A stretch of 64,000 nt of DNA, from contig NZ_CP030941.1 of the NCBI RefSeq assembly GCF_036621415.1, positions 3,098,001-3,162,000 of the forward strand, read 5' to 3'. The DNA comes from Nitratireductor thuwali. Lineage in GTDB: Bacteria; Pseudomonadota; Alphaproteobacteria; Rhizobiales; Rhizobiaceae. Of the stretch, positions 1 to 8,570 are shown piece after piece (positions within the stretch are counted from its first letter, which is position 1; the number at the start of each line of letters is the position of its first letter). Under the pieces are notes generated by a model. That model was given only the letters and a program-made list of their open reading frames with translations. It did no database searches and was not told where the DNA came from. The position numbers and the translations under genes are program-made.

Positions 1-1
1 G

Positions 2-913
2 GAGACGATCTCGAAATTCCTCGGCATGGAGGACACGATCCTCTATTCCTCCTGCTTCGACGCCAATACGGGGCTGTTCGAAACGCTGCTCGGGCCGGAG
101 GACGCGGTCATTTCCGATGCGCTCAACCACGCCTCGATCATCGACGGCGTGCGGCTCAGCAAGGCAAGGCGCTACCGCTACGCCAACAACGACATGGGCG
201 AGCTGGAAGACCGGCTGAAGGAGGCCGCGGACGCGCGTTTCCGGCTGATCGCCACCGACGGCGTGTTCTCCATGGACGGCATCGTCGCCAATCTTCAGGG
301 CATCTGCGACCTGGCCGACAAATACGGCGCCATGGTCATGGTGGACGACAGCCACGCCATCGGCTTCGTCGGCGCGCATGGGCGCGGCACGCCGGAGCAT
401 TGCGGCGTGGAGGGGCGGGTGGACATCGTCACCGGGACGCTCGGCAAGGCGCTCGGCGGGGCCTCCGGCGGCTATACGAGCGCCAGGCGCGAGGTGGTGG
501 AGTGGCTGCGCCAGCGCTCGCGCCCCTATCTGTTCTCCAATACGCTGGCCCCGGTCATCGCCGCCGCCTCGCTCAAGGTCTTCGACATCGTCAGGAACGG
601 CGACAGCCTGCGCCGCCACCTTTACGACAACGCGGCCCGCTTTCGCGCCGGCATGGAGAAGCTGGGCTTCACGCTCGCCGGCGGCGGCCATCCGATCATC
701 CCGGTGATGCTGGGCGATGCCGCGCTGGCCGACAGGATGGCCTCGCGCCTGCTGGACCACGGCATCTATGTCATCGGCTTTTCGTTTCCGGTGGTGCCCA
801 AGGGCCAGGCCCGCATCCGCACGCAGATGTCGGCCGCCCATTCGGCGGAGGATATCGACCGGGCGGTGGAGGCGTTCGCGATCGTGGGGCGGGAACTGGG
901 GGTGATTTCATGA
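2..913 (+). CDS. kbl: 2-amino-3-ketobutyrate CoA ligase (glycine C-acetyltransferase), 5' end outside window
   Basis: PLP-dependent alpha-oxoamine synthase that splits 2-amino-3-oxobutyrate with CoA into glycine and acetyl-CoA, the second step of threonine degradation. The reading frame is open from base 2, so the gene starts upstream of the window; the first Met in view (base 26) lies inside the conserved [19 protein letters not shown] region and is not the start. The frame shows [11 protein letters not shown], the PLP aspartate region [11 protein letters not shown] and the Schiff-base lysine motif [15 protein letters not shown], all typical of Kbl. About 100 N-terminal residues are missing compared with the roughly 395-residue family. 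It lies 34 bases before tdh, its usual operon partner. The family call is firm; nothing suggests a broken gene. Confidence 0.95.
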   Translation, partial: ETISKFLGMEDTILYSSCFDANTGLFETLLGPEDAVISDALNHASIIDGVRLSKARRYRYANNDMGELEDRLKEAADARFRLIATDGVFSMDGIVANLQGICDLADKYGAMVMVDDSHAIGFVGAHGRGTPEHCGVEGRVDIVTGTLGKALGGASGGYTSARREVVEWLRQRSRPYLFSNTLAPVIAAASLKVFDIVRNGDSLRRHLYDNAARFRAGMEKLGFTLAGGGHPIIPVMLGDAALADRMASRLLDHGIYVIGFSFPVVPKGQARIRTQMSAAHSAEDIDRAVEAFAIVGRELGVIS

Positions 914-947
914 CGGCAGCCGACGCTCCAGATACGGGGACAGTCTC

Positions 948-1980
<1,033 letters not shown>

Positions 1981-1982
<2 letters not shown>

Positions 1983-2005
1983 GAACCCTTCTGGAAGGGT
2001 CTCTC
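1981..2005. terminator. Hairpin between convergent tdh and the toxin gene
   Basis: ACCCTT (1985-1990) pairs with AAGGGT (1995-2000), extended by GAGA (1981-1984) with TCTC (2002-2005) after one bulged base. It lies directly after the tdh stop, between convergent genes. There is no clear T-run, so intrinsic termination is only likely. Confidence 0.45.
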
Positions 2006-2020
2006 AGACGTTGAAGGGGC

Positions 2021-2425
2021 TCAGGGAACGACGAGCCGGATGGACGCCGCTTCGGCGGCACGGAGAAGCTTGTTGTCGAGTGTGGCGAGGGGCAGACGCA
2101 ATCGACCGGCCAACTCCAGATAGCTCGCGTCGTAGATGGAAAGGGCATGCGCGCGCGCCAGTTGCAGGAGAACCTGTTCATCCACATCATTGTCTTCGAC
2201 GATTGGGTAGATTGCCAGATTGGCGATAATTGCAGCCGTTTGCTCCAATGTCAGCCGCATGCGTCGTTCCGCGACCACAAGCAGATTGCGCACCTCGAAC
2301 CACCAGATCGGCGGAACAAGAAAATGGTCATGAAGGAGATGATCCTCCAAGTGCGTTGCGAGAGGGTGCTCTTCGTCGGGTAGAAGCCAGGCCGCAGTTA
2401 CCGAGGCGTCCAAAATGAACGGCAT
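2021..2425 (-). CDS. vapC: VapC-family PIN-domain ribonuclease toxin
   Basis: Predicted Mg2+-dependent endoribonuclease toxin of a type II toxin-antitoxin pair. The 134-residue protein is one PIN domain. The acidic metal-binding residues are visible: D6 in ILDASV, E44 in WWFEVRN, D99 in IYDASYLELA and D117 in ATLDNKL. Its ATG shares one base with the stop of the antitoxin gene (TGATG), so the two are translationally coupled. It is convergent with tdh. The RNA target cannot be read from the sequence. The catalytic residues look intact, so it is probably an active toxin. Confidence 0.9.
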   Translation of the reverse strand: MPFILDASVTAAWLLPDEEHPLATHLEDHLLHDHFLVPPIWWFEVRNLLVVAERRMRLTLEQTAAIIANLAIYPIVEDNDVDEQVLLQLARAHALSIYDASYLELAGRLRLPLATLDNKLLRAAEAASIRLVVP

Positions 2426-2676
2426 CAGTATTTATGCCCCTCATGACGCCAGGAGAGCACTTCTTCGATGGTAATGCCGGTTTTGGGAAGTGATGCACGA
2501 AGCTTACGGATATTCTCGACCGCCCGCCGCACTTCCTCAGGGCGTTTGCTCTCCTCGGGCACCATCCTGGCAATCGTCCGGCCGTGACGCGTGATGGATA
2601 CAATCTCCCCGCGCTCGACGTCGCTGAGCAGAGCCGAAAACTTGGCTTTGGCTTCCGTGGCAGGGACTGTCTTCAT
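2425..2676 (-). CDS. Phd/YefM-family antitoxin of the VapC pair
   Basis: An 83-residue protein starting MKTVPATEAKAKFSALLSDV, the typical N-terminal DNA-binding segment of Phd/YefM antitoxins, followed by ITRHGRTIARMVP. The C-terminal half (IRKLRASLPKTGITIEEVLSWRHEGHKY region) should wrap the toxin. It precedes the toxin gene with a one-base overlap, the normal antitoxin-first order. A perfect palindrome sits a few bases upstream of its start and is a likely autoregulatory operator. The family call is clear; the pairing with the PIN toxin rests on coupling. Confidence 0.9.
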   Translation of the reverse strand: MKTVPATEAKAKFSALLSDVERGEIVSITRHGRTIARMVPEESKRPEEVRRAVENIRKLRASLPKTGITIEEVLSWRHEGHKY

Positions 2677-2680
2677 TCCT

Positions 2681-2692
2681 TTGACCGGTCAA
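2681..2692. promoter_or_regulatory. Palindrome upstream of the antitoxin gene, candidate autoregulatory operator
   Basis: TTGACCGGTCAA is a perfect 12-bp palindrome lying 5 to 16 bases upstream of the antitoxin start. Phd/YefM antitoxins normally repress their own operon at such sites. The binding role is inferred from position and symmetry. Confidence 0.55.
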
Positions 2693-2730
2693 TCTGGTTA
2701 ATATGACTTGTTAGATATAATGCCGTCCCT

Positions 2731-3183
2731 TCACTTCGTCAACACGGCCTCTTCCAAGGCCGCGAGCCCCTTCAGCACGGCCTCGCGCTTGCGCATGTCG
2801 AGCTTGCCCAGAAGGTCGGCTTCGAACGTCTTGGCAAGGGGAACCAGTTCCTCGTAGACGCGCTGGCCGGCGGGCGTCAGCTCGAGGTGTTCCACCCGCC
2901 GGTCCTGCCCGTCCGCCCGGCGCTTGAGCCAGCGCCTTGTCTCCAGCGCCGCCACAGCGCGGCTGACCTTTGTCTTGTGCATGGAGGAATGAGCGCCGAC
3001 CTCGGTCGCCGTCATCGTGCCATACTGGCCGAGCGTTGCCAGCGTGCGCCATTCCGGCCGGGTAAGGCCGTGGCGCTGCCGGTAGATGTCGGAGAAGGAA
3101 CGGCTGACGGCATCGGCGAGCCGGTTGAGCCTGTAGGGCAGGAAGGTTTCCAGTGACAGGATTTCGCGGTCGGGCATGGCCAT
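2731..3183 (-). CDS. MarR-family transcriptional regulator of the homogentisate cluster
   Basis: A 150-residue winged-helix regulator. Residues around 40-105 hold the MarR core: GLTRPEWRTLATLGQYG, then MTATEVGAHSSMHKTKVSRAV as the recognition-helix region, then RRADGQDRRVEHLELTPAGQ as the wing. It is transcribed divergently from hmgA across 71 bases, which suggests it represses the hmg operon and itself; an aromatic intermediate such as homogentisate is the likely effector. MarR proteins usually release DNA on binding aromatic acids. Two in-frame ATGs (3183 and 3177) are possible; I chose the longer form. The ligand is inferred. Confidence 0.88.
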   Translation of the reverse strand: MAMPDREILSLETFLPYRLNRLADAVSRSFSDIYRQRHGLTRPEWRTLATLGQYGTMTATEVGAHSSMHKTKVSRAVAALETRRWLKRRADGQDRRVEHLELTPAGQRVYEELVPLAKTFEADLLGKLDMRKREAVLKGLAALEEAVLTK

Positions 3184-3254
3184 GACATGATTTGATAGTT
3201 ACATTTTCAATGGTTACAGATGAAACCAGTTTGGTCAATCCTGCGGAGGACGAA
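3184..3254. promoter_or_regulatory. marR-hmgA divergent control region
   Basis: This short AT-richer gap holds two direct copies of GTTACA (3198-3203 and 3213-3218) and a small inverted repeat AAAC-CA-GTTT (3223-3232). These are candidate operators for the MarR protein. The hmgA ribosome site GGAGGA is at 3245-3250. No clean -35/-10 pair could be assigned. Confidence 0.45.
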
Positions 3255-4568
3255 ATGACGGTCCGATACATGCCGGGTTTCGGCAACGACTTCGAAACCG
3301 AAAGCCTTCCCGGCGCGCTGCCGCAAGGCCAGAACTCGCCGCAGCGTCCGGCCTATGGCCTCTATGCGGAACAGCTCTCCGGCTCACCCTTCACAGCCCC
3401 GCGCGGCACCAACGAGCGCTCCTGGCTCTACCGCATCCGCCCCTCGGTGCGGCACACGTCGCGCTTCAAGCCGGTCGAATATGCGCGCTGGAAATCGGCG
3501 CCCAACCTGGACGACCACGAGCTTTCGCTCGGGCAGCTTCGCTGGGACCCGATCCCCATTCCCAACGAGGAAACGGATTTCCTGGCAGGCATCCGCACCA
3601 TGACGACGGCCGGCGACACCCAGGGGCAGTCGGGAATGGCGGCGCACATCTATGTCGCGAACGCCTCGATGGTGGACGACCACTTTTTCAACGCCGATGG
3701 CGAGTTGCTGATCGTGCCGCAGGAAGGCGGCATCCGCGTCATGACCGAGATGGGCATCATGGAAGTGACGCCGGGCGAGATATGCATCGTTCCGCGCGGC
3801 ATGATCTTCAAGGTCGAGCTGATGGACGGCCCGGTGCGCGGCTATATATGCGAGAATTACGGCGCCAAGTTCACCCTGCCGGACCGCGGGCCGATCGGGG
3901 CCAACTGCCTGGCCAATCCGCGCGACTTCAAGACGCCGGTCGCCTGGTACGAGGAGAAGGAGACGCCCTGCCGGCTGACGGTGAAATGGTGCGGGCGCTT
4001 CTATCGCACGGAGATCGATCACTCGCCGCTCGACGTGGTCGCCTGGCACGGCAACTATTCGCCGTACAAATACGACCTTTCCACCTTCTCGCCGGTCGGC
4101 GCCATCCTGTTCGACCATCCCGATCCGTCGATCTTCACGGTGCTCACCGCGCCCTCGGGCGAGGAGGGGACGGCCAATGTCGATTTCGTGATCTTCCCGC
4201 CGCGCTGGCTGGTGGCCGAGCACACCTTCCGCCCGCCCTGGTACCACCGCAACATCATGAGCGAGTTCATGGGCCTGATCAAAGGCCAGTACGATGCCAA
4301 GGAGGCGGGATTCGTGCCGGGCGGCATATCGCTGCACAACATGATGCTGCCGCACGGGCCCGACGCAACAGGCTTCGAGAAGGCGACGAAGGCGGAGTTG
4401 AAGCCGGTGAAGCTTGATGACACGATGGCATTCATGTTCGAAACCCGCTTTCCCCAGAACCTGACGCGCTTCGCCGCCGAGAGCGAGGCCCTCCAGGACG
4501 ATTACATCGACTGCTGGACGGGCCTTAGGAAGCGCTTCAACGGCACGCCCGAGGGCGACTGGTCTTGA
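3255..4568 (+). CDS. hmgA: Homogentisate 1,2-dioxygenase
   Basis: Fe(II) dioxygenase that opens the ring of homogentisate to 4-maleylacetoacetate, the key step of tyrosine and phenylalanine catabolism. I start it at the ATG at 3255, seven bases after GGAGGA, giving 437 residues, as in the family; a TTG further upstream has no ribosome site. Features seen are [12 protein letters not shown] at the N-terminus and iron ligands in [12 protein letters not shown] (His and Glu six apart) and LPHGPD. It leads an operon of at least eight genes. The stop overlaps the next start (TTGA). Confidence 0.97.
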   Translation: MTVRYMPGFGNDFETESLPGALPQGQNSPQRPAYGLYAEQLSGSPFTAPRGTNERSWLYRIRPSVRHTSRFKPVEYARWKSAPNLDDHELSLGQLRWDPIPIPNEETDFLAGIRTMTTAGDTQGQSGMAAHIYVANASMVDDHFFNADGELLIVPQEGGIRVMTEMGIMEVTPGEICIVPRGMIFKVELMDGPVRGYICENYGAKFTLPDRGPIGANCLANPRDFKTPVAWYEEKETPCRLTVKWCGRFYRTEIDHSPLDVVAWHGNYSPYKYDLSTFSPVGAILFDHPDPSIFTVLTAPSGEEGTANVDFVIFPPRWLVAEHTFRPPWYHRNIMSEFMGLIKGQYDAKEAGFVPGGISLHNMMLPHGPDATGFEKATKAELKPVKLDDTMAFMFETRFPQNLTRFAAESEALQDDYIDCWTGLRKRFNGTPEGDWS

Positions 4569-5419
4569 GCGACCGGCTCGTCATCCTGGGCAGCAAGGGC
4601 GGGCCGGCGATCCGGCCCGAGGGGCCGATGCCGACCTCTAGTCTGCTGGAGCTCGCCGGCCGGCGCATCGTGGTCGACTGCGGACTGGGCGTCACCGTGG
4701 GCCTCGTCGATGCGGACATGCATCTGCGCGATCTCGACCTGATCTTCATCACGCACCTGCATTCGGACCATGTGCTGGAGATGGGACCGCTGATCCACAC
4801 CGCCTGGACGGCGGGGCTGGCGAAGCCGGTCACGGTCCACGGGCCGCCCGGCGTCGGCGACGTGTGGGACGGCTTCTGCCGGTCGATGTCCTACGACATC
4901 CAGACCCGCATCGAGGACGAGGGGCGCCCCGACATCCGCGAACTGGTGCGGATCGAGGAATATGGCGAGGGCCCGGTGCTGGACGAGGGCGGCCTGAGCG
5001 TCGCGGCGCTGCGCGTCGTCCACCCGCCGGTGACCGACTGCTTCGCGCTGTCCTTCCAAGGTGGCGGGAGGAAGATCGTTTTCTCGGCCGACACGGCCTA
5101 TTTCCCGCCGCTGGCCCACTTCGCCAGGAACGCCGACATTCTCGTGCATGAAGCCATGCTGGAAGCGGGCGTGGATGCGCTGGTCGCGCGCACCGGCAAC
5201 GCGGCCTCGCTGAAGAAGCACCTCATGGACAGCCATACGCTGGCCGGGGACGCGGGACGCATCGCAAGCCTTGCCGAATGCGGCCATCTGCTGCTGCATC
5301 ATCTGATCCCCGCCGACGACCCGAACTTCGGCGAGGAAGAATGGCATGACGCCGTGCGCAAAACGTGGTCAGGTCCCTTGATGGTCGCGCGCGACGGCCT
5401 CGAGATACGGCTGGACTAA
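4565..5419 (+). CDS. MBL-fold metallohydrolase in the hmg operon
   Basis: A 284-residue metallo-beta-lactamase-fold protein with the full metal motif THLHSDH (H64, H66, D68, H69). Further metal ligands are probably in [13 protein letters not shown] and the C-terminal LLLHHLIP. It resembles the RNase Z/arylsulfatase-like branch of small-molecule hydrolases. It starts at TTG, overlapping the hmgA stop in TTGA, so its translation is coupled to HmgA. A thioester or lactone by-product of homogentisate breakdown would be a reasonable substrate, but nothing in the sequence fixes it. Fold and metal site are secure, function unknown. Confidence 0.85.
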   Translation: MSDRLVILGSKGGPAIRPEGPMPTSSLLELAGRRIVVDCGLGVTVGLVDADMHLRDLDLIFITHLHSDHVLEMGPLIHTAWTAGLAKPVTVHGPPGVGDVWDGFCRSMSYDIQTRIEDEGRPDIRELVRIEEYGEGPVLDEGGLSVAALRVVHPPVTDCFALSFQGGGRKIVFSADTAYFPPLAHFARNADILVHEAMLEAGVDALVARTGNAASLKKHLMDSHTLAGDAGRIASLAECGHLLLHHLIPADDPNFGEEEWHDAVRKTWSGPLMVARDGLEIRLD

Positions 5420-5577
5420 GGCCATGCTCAACAATAAGTGCTACGCCTTGCTTGTCTTTTTCGCCGCCTGCTTCGTTGCGCCATTCGTTACATACCCTGG
5501 TATGCGCCGAATGACGCGCCTTGCAGGCGACGAAAAATCCGGCGCAATCCGCAGCACTTATTGCTGAGCATGGCCTA
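5417..5577. repeat. Palindromic MITE-like element, about 160 bp
   Basis: The gap between the MBL gene and fahA is almost wholly one long imperfect inverted repeat. The outer arms GGCCATGCTCAACAATAAGT (from 5420) and the complement of a copy ending at 5575 differ by one base over about 22. Inside, TTTTTCGCCGCCTGC (5456-5470 region) matches the complement of GCAGGCGACGAAAAA (5523-5537), and CATACC-CT-GGTATG forms the tip. The ends are flanked by TA. The left end touches the TAA stop of the upstream gene. It has no coding capacity. It looks like a non-autonomous palindromic insertion of the kind common in rhizobial genomes. Confidence 0.75.
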
Positions 5578-5620
5578 ACCGCAACGACATATAAAGATAC
5601 GAGCCAGGGAGAAGCATCGC

Positions 5621-6640
5621 ATGAAAGTCGCCACCTTGAAGGACGGCACACGGGACGGCAGGCTGGTCGTCGTCTCGAAGGATCTGACCCGTTATACGGA
5701 CGCCTCCTTCCTTGCGCCGACGCTGCAGGCGGCGCTCGACGACTGGTCGCGCGTCGCGCCCCATCTGGCAGCCCTTGCCGAAAGCCTGGAGCACGGCGCG
5801 GTGCCGGCCGAGCGCTTCCACGAGCACGATGCCATGTCGCCCCTGCCGCGCGCCTATCAATGGGCGGACGGCTCGGCCTATGTGAACCATGTCGAACTGG
5901 TGCGGAAGGCGCGCGGGGCCGAAATGCCCGGGAGCTTCTGGGAAGACCCGCTCATGTATCAGGGCGGATCGGATTCCTTCCTCGGCCCGCGCGATCCCAT
6001 CGCCGTGGCCGATGAGGCATACGGCATCGACATGGAAGGCGAGGTCGCCGTCGTCGTGGACGACGTTCCCATGGGCGCTTCGGCGGACGAGGCACGGGAT
6101 GCGATACGCCTCATCATGCTGGTCAACGACGTCTCGCTGCGCGGTCTCATCCCGGCCGAACTCGGCAAGGGCTTCGGCTTTTTCCAGTCTAAACCTTCCT
6201 CGGCCTTCTCGCCGGTGGCGGTCACCCCGGACGAGATGGGCGAGGCCTGGGACGGGGGCAGGGTACACCTGCCCCTGTGGGTCGACTACAACGGCAAGCC
6301 CTTCGGCCGGGCCAATGCCGGGATCGACATGACTTTCGATTTCCCGACGCTGATCGCCCATGCCGCCAAGACGCGGCCGCTTTGCGCGGGCTCGATCATC
6401 GGCTCGGGCACCGTCTCCAACAAGCTCGACGGCGGGCCGGGCAAGCCCCTCGACGCCGGCGGCGCCGGCTATTCCTGCATTGCCGAAATCCGCATGATCG
6501 AGACAATCGAAGGCGGCAGCCCCAAGACCGACTTCATGCGTTTCGGCGACACGGTGCGGATCGAGATGAAGGACGGGAACGGCCATTCAATCTTCGGCGC
6601 GATCGAGCAAGAAGTGCAGAAATACGAGAAAGGCGCATAA
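5621..6640 (+). CDS. fahA: Fumarylacetoacetate hydrolase family protein (fumarylacetoacetase)
   Basis: Hydrolyses 4-fumarylacetoacetate to fumarate and acetoacetate, the last step of the homogentisate pathway. The 339-residue protein has the two-part layout of bacterial FahA. An N-terminal segment is followed by a C-terminal FAH fold with the metal-site stretch GIDMEGEVAVVVDD, then MLVNDVSLRG, KGFGFFQSKPSS and GSIIGSGTVSN. A GGGAG ribosome site precedes the ATG. It stands in the hmg operon two genes after hmgA, and its last base abuts the next start. Context and motifs agree; a related acylpyruvate hydrolase activity cannot be fully excluded. Confidence 0.92.
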   Translation: MKVATLKDGTRDGRLVVVSKDLTRYTDASFLAPTLQAALDDWSRVAPHLAALAESLEHGAVPAERFHEHDAMSPLPRAYQWADGSAYVNHVELVRKARGAEMPGSFWEDPLMYQGGSDSFLGPRDPIAVADEAYGIDMEGEVAVVVDDVPMGASADEARDAIRLIMLVNDVSLRGLIPAELGKGFGFFQSKPSSAFSPVAVTPDEMGEAWDGGRVHLPLWVDYNGKPFGRANAGIDMTFDFPTLIAHAAKTRPLCAGSIIGSGTVSNKLDGGPGKPLDAGGAGYSCIAEIRMIETIEGGSPKTDFMRFGDTVRIEMKDGNGHSIFGAIEQEVQKYEKGA

Positions 6641-7591
6641 ATGGCGAAGAACTTCGCATCGGCCGGGGACCTGGCCGACAAGAAAATCTCCTTCGACGAG
6701 ATCGGCCGCGATCTGTGGGCATTCACGGCCGAGGGCGATCCGAATTCGGGCGTCATCATCGGCGATGAATCGGTGATGGTGATCGAGGCGCAGGCGACGC
6801 CGCGCCTTGCGGAAAAGGTGATCGAGAAGGTGCGCTCGGTCACCGACAAGCCGATCAGCCATCTGGTGCTGACGCACTACCATGCCGTGCGCGTTCTGGG
6901 GGCTTCCGCCTATAAGGCCCCCACCATCGTCATGAGCGACAAGGCGCGCGCGATGGTGGTGGAGCGCGGCAAGGAGGACTGGGATTCCGAATTTGTCCGT
7001 TTCCCGCGCCTTTTCCAGGGGCACGAGAGCATTCCCGGGCTCACCTGGCCGACCACCACCTTCTCGCAATCGATGACGGTGTATCTGGGCAGGCGCCGGG
7101 TCGACCTGATGTTCCTGGGACGCGCGCATACGGCCGGCGACATCGTCGCCCATGTGCCGGATGCCAATGTCATGTTCACCGGCGACATCGTCGAATATCA
7201 TTCGGCCTGCTATTGCGGCGACGGCCATTTCCACGACTGGCCGGGAACGCTGGAGGAAATCCGCGCCTTCGATCCCGATGCCATCGCGCCGGGCCGGGGC
7301 GATGCGCTGGTGGGCCGCGACATGGTCAACGAAGCGCTGGACCTGACCGGCGATTTCGTTCTGTCGACCTACCAGCCGGTCGCCCGCGTGGCGCAGGGCG
7401 GCGGCAGCCTGAAGGAGGCCTGGGATGCCTGTCGCGCCGAGTGCGACCCCAAATTCTCCGACTACGCGATCTACGAGCACTGCCTGCCCTTCAACGTCTC
7501 GCGCGCCTATGACGAGGCGCTGGGCATCGACACGCCGCGCATCTGGACCGCCGAGCGCGACAAGCAGATGTGGGAGGCGCTGCAAGGCTAG
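6641..7591 (+). CDS. MBL-fold protein with an incomplete metal motif (SoxH-like)
   Basis: A 316-residue metallo-beta-lactamase-fold protein beginning exactly where fahA ends. The signature that is normally HxHxDH reads THYHAVR (H79, H81, then V83 and R84), so the two second-site metal ligands are lost. The third site-one histidine (H163 in RAHTAGD) and the GDIVEYHS segment remain. The protein should therefore bind one metal at most. It resembles the quinoprotein-relay/SoxH-type branch often found near aromatic degradation genes. The HxH and the HTAGD motif argue against simple decay. The substrate is unknown. Confidence 0.82.
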   Translation: MAKNFASAGDLADKKISFDEIGRDLWAFTAEGDPNSGVIIGDESVMVIEAQATPRLAEKVIEKVRSVTDKPISHLVLTHYHAVRVLGASAYKAPTIVMSDKARAMVVERGKEDWDSEFVRFPRLFQGHESIPGLTWPTTTFSQSMTVYLGRRRVDLMFLGRAHTAGDIVAHVPDANVMFTGDIVEYHSACYCGDGHFHDWPGTLEEIRAFDPDAIAPGRGDALVGRDMVNEALDLTGDFVLSTYQPVARVAQGGGSLKEAWDACRAECDPKFSDYAIYEHCLPFNVSRAYDEALGIDTPRIWTAERDKQMWEALQG

Positions 7592-7642
7592 CCGCGCCGG
7601 AAAGGCGGTCCGGCGGGTGGCATGGCAAGAAGGAGCGAGACG

Positions 7643-7984
7643 ATGCCGAACTGGCTGCTGGGTCTGATCTTCGTTCTGTCGCTGTCGCTGGTGATCTATG
7701 GCTGGCGGCAGATATTGCGCCTGACGTTCGGCCTGGAAAAGCAGCGCTTCGGCTGGTCCGACGACGAAGCCAGATTGAAGTTCTTCTCGCTGCGCAGCCC
7801 GCGCGGACCCGGCAGGAGAAAGCGCATGCAAAAGTACCTCCGGGAGGAACTGCGCGCCTATGCCGAGGAGACGGGCCAGGGCGACATCCACCGCCGCGCC
7901 CGCCTGGCGCTGGCGGCGGGCTATGCCGGGGCGATCGCCTCCAGCTTCGCATGGATATTGTCGACCGCATTCGCCAGCCAGTGA
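7643..7984 (+). CDS. Small membrane protein of unknown function
   Basis: I do not recognise this 113-residue protein. An N-terminal hydrophobic helix (LLGLIFVLSLSLVIYGW) is followed by a basic, polar middle (SPRGPGRRKRMQKYLREELR) and a second hydrophobic stretch near the C-terminus (LALAAGYAGAIASSFAWIL). It should be a two-pass inner-membrane protein with a cytoplasmic loop. The ATG at 7643 has AAGGAG about nine bases upstream and is preferred over an in-frame ATG at 7622. It lies inside the hmg operon, between the SoxH-like and DinB genes, so co-expression is likely. Confidence 0.65.
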   Translation: MPNWLLGLIFVLSLSLVIYGWRQILRLTFGLEKQRFGWSDDEARLKFFSLRSPRGPGRRKRMQKYLREELRAYAEETGQGDIHRRARLALAAGYAGAIASSFAWILSTAFASQ

Positions 7985-7994
7985 CGGAGCCAGA

Positions 7995-8528
7995 ATGGAT
8001 CTGCAAACCCATTTCAAGAAGATGGCGGCCAACAATCGCTGGTCGAACCGGCGGCTGATGCGCGCCGTGCTCGCGCTGGAGCCGGGCGAGTTCGAAGCGC
8101 CGCGCACGGGCTTCTTCCCGTCCATAGCCAAGACGCTCAATCACATCCTGGCCGTCGACCTCTACTATCTGGACGCGCTGGAGGAAGGCGGCCGCGGGCC
8201 CTCGGCATTCCATGACTTCGTGGCGTTCGAGGATCCGGCGGCGCTCGCGCAGGCGCGGCGTGTGGAGGACGAGCGCCTCATCGCCTTGTGCGAAAGGCTC
8301 GGCAACGCCGACATGGCGCGCCGCGTCGTCACGGACCGGGGGGAGGCGGGCCGGTTCCCCGAGCTTGTTGGCGATTTGCTCGCCCATTTGTTCCTGCACC
8401 AGATTCACCACCGCGGACAGGTGCACGCCATGCTGTCCGGCACCACCGTCAAGCCGCCTCAGCTCGACGAATTCTTCCTCGATTTCGACGCGCCCTCGAG
8501 GCGGGGCGAGATGGACGAGCCTGACTGA
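7995..8528 (+). CDS. DinB-family protein, possible maleylacetoacetate isomerase substitute
   Basis: A 177-residue four-helix DinB-fold protein. The expected metal triad is present: H50 in TLNHILAVD, then H135 and H139 in HLFLHQIHHRGQ. This superfamily includes metal-dependent thiol-S-transferases and the mycothiol-dependent maleylpyruvate isomerase. The window has hmgA and fahA but no GST-type MaiA, which must act between them, so this gene is a candidate for the isomerisation step. That role is inference. The start is the ATG at 7995 after GGAGC; the frame is open further upstream but without family-like sequence. Confidence 0.8.
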   Translation: MDLQTHFKKMAANNRWSNRRLMRAVLALEPGEFEAPRTGFFPSIAKTLNHILAVDLYYLDALEEGGRGPSAFHDFVAFEDPAALAQARRVEDERLIALCERLGNADMARRVVTDRGEAGRFPELVGDLLAHLFLHQIHHRGQVHAMLSGTTVKPPQLDEFFLDFDAPSRRGEMDEPD

Positions 8529-8570
8529 ACCGCGACACCGCCCACAGCCCCTAACGAGTGTTTGGAGAAG

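Noticed and set aside
26..913. kbl as a truncated pseudogene
   Set aside because: The frame is open to the window edge with conserved residues before the first Met, so the missing part is simply outside the window.
3192..3254. Upstream TTG start for hmgA
   Set aside because: There is no ribosome site for it, and it would place the MarR-hmgA control DNA inside the coding region; ATG at 3255 has GGAGGA.
2711..3286. Longer leftward frame over the MarR gene, reaching into hmgA
   Set aside because: It is a different frame from MarR, without family sequence, and it would overlap the hmgA start.
5223..5651. Leftward 142-codon frame through the palindromic element
   Set aside because: It arises from the inverted repeat and the antisense of the MBL gene; no protein family features.
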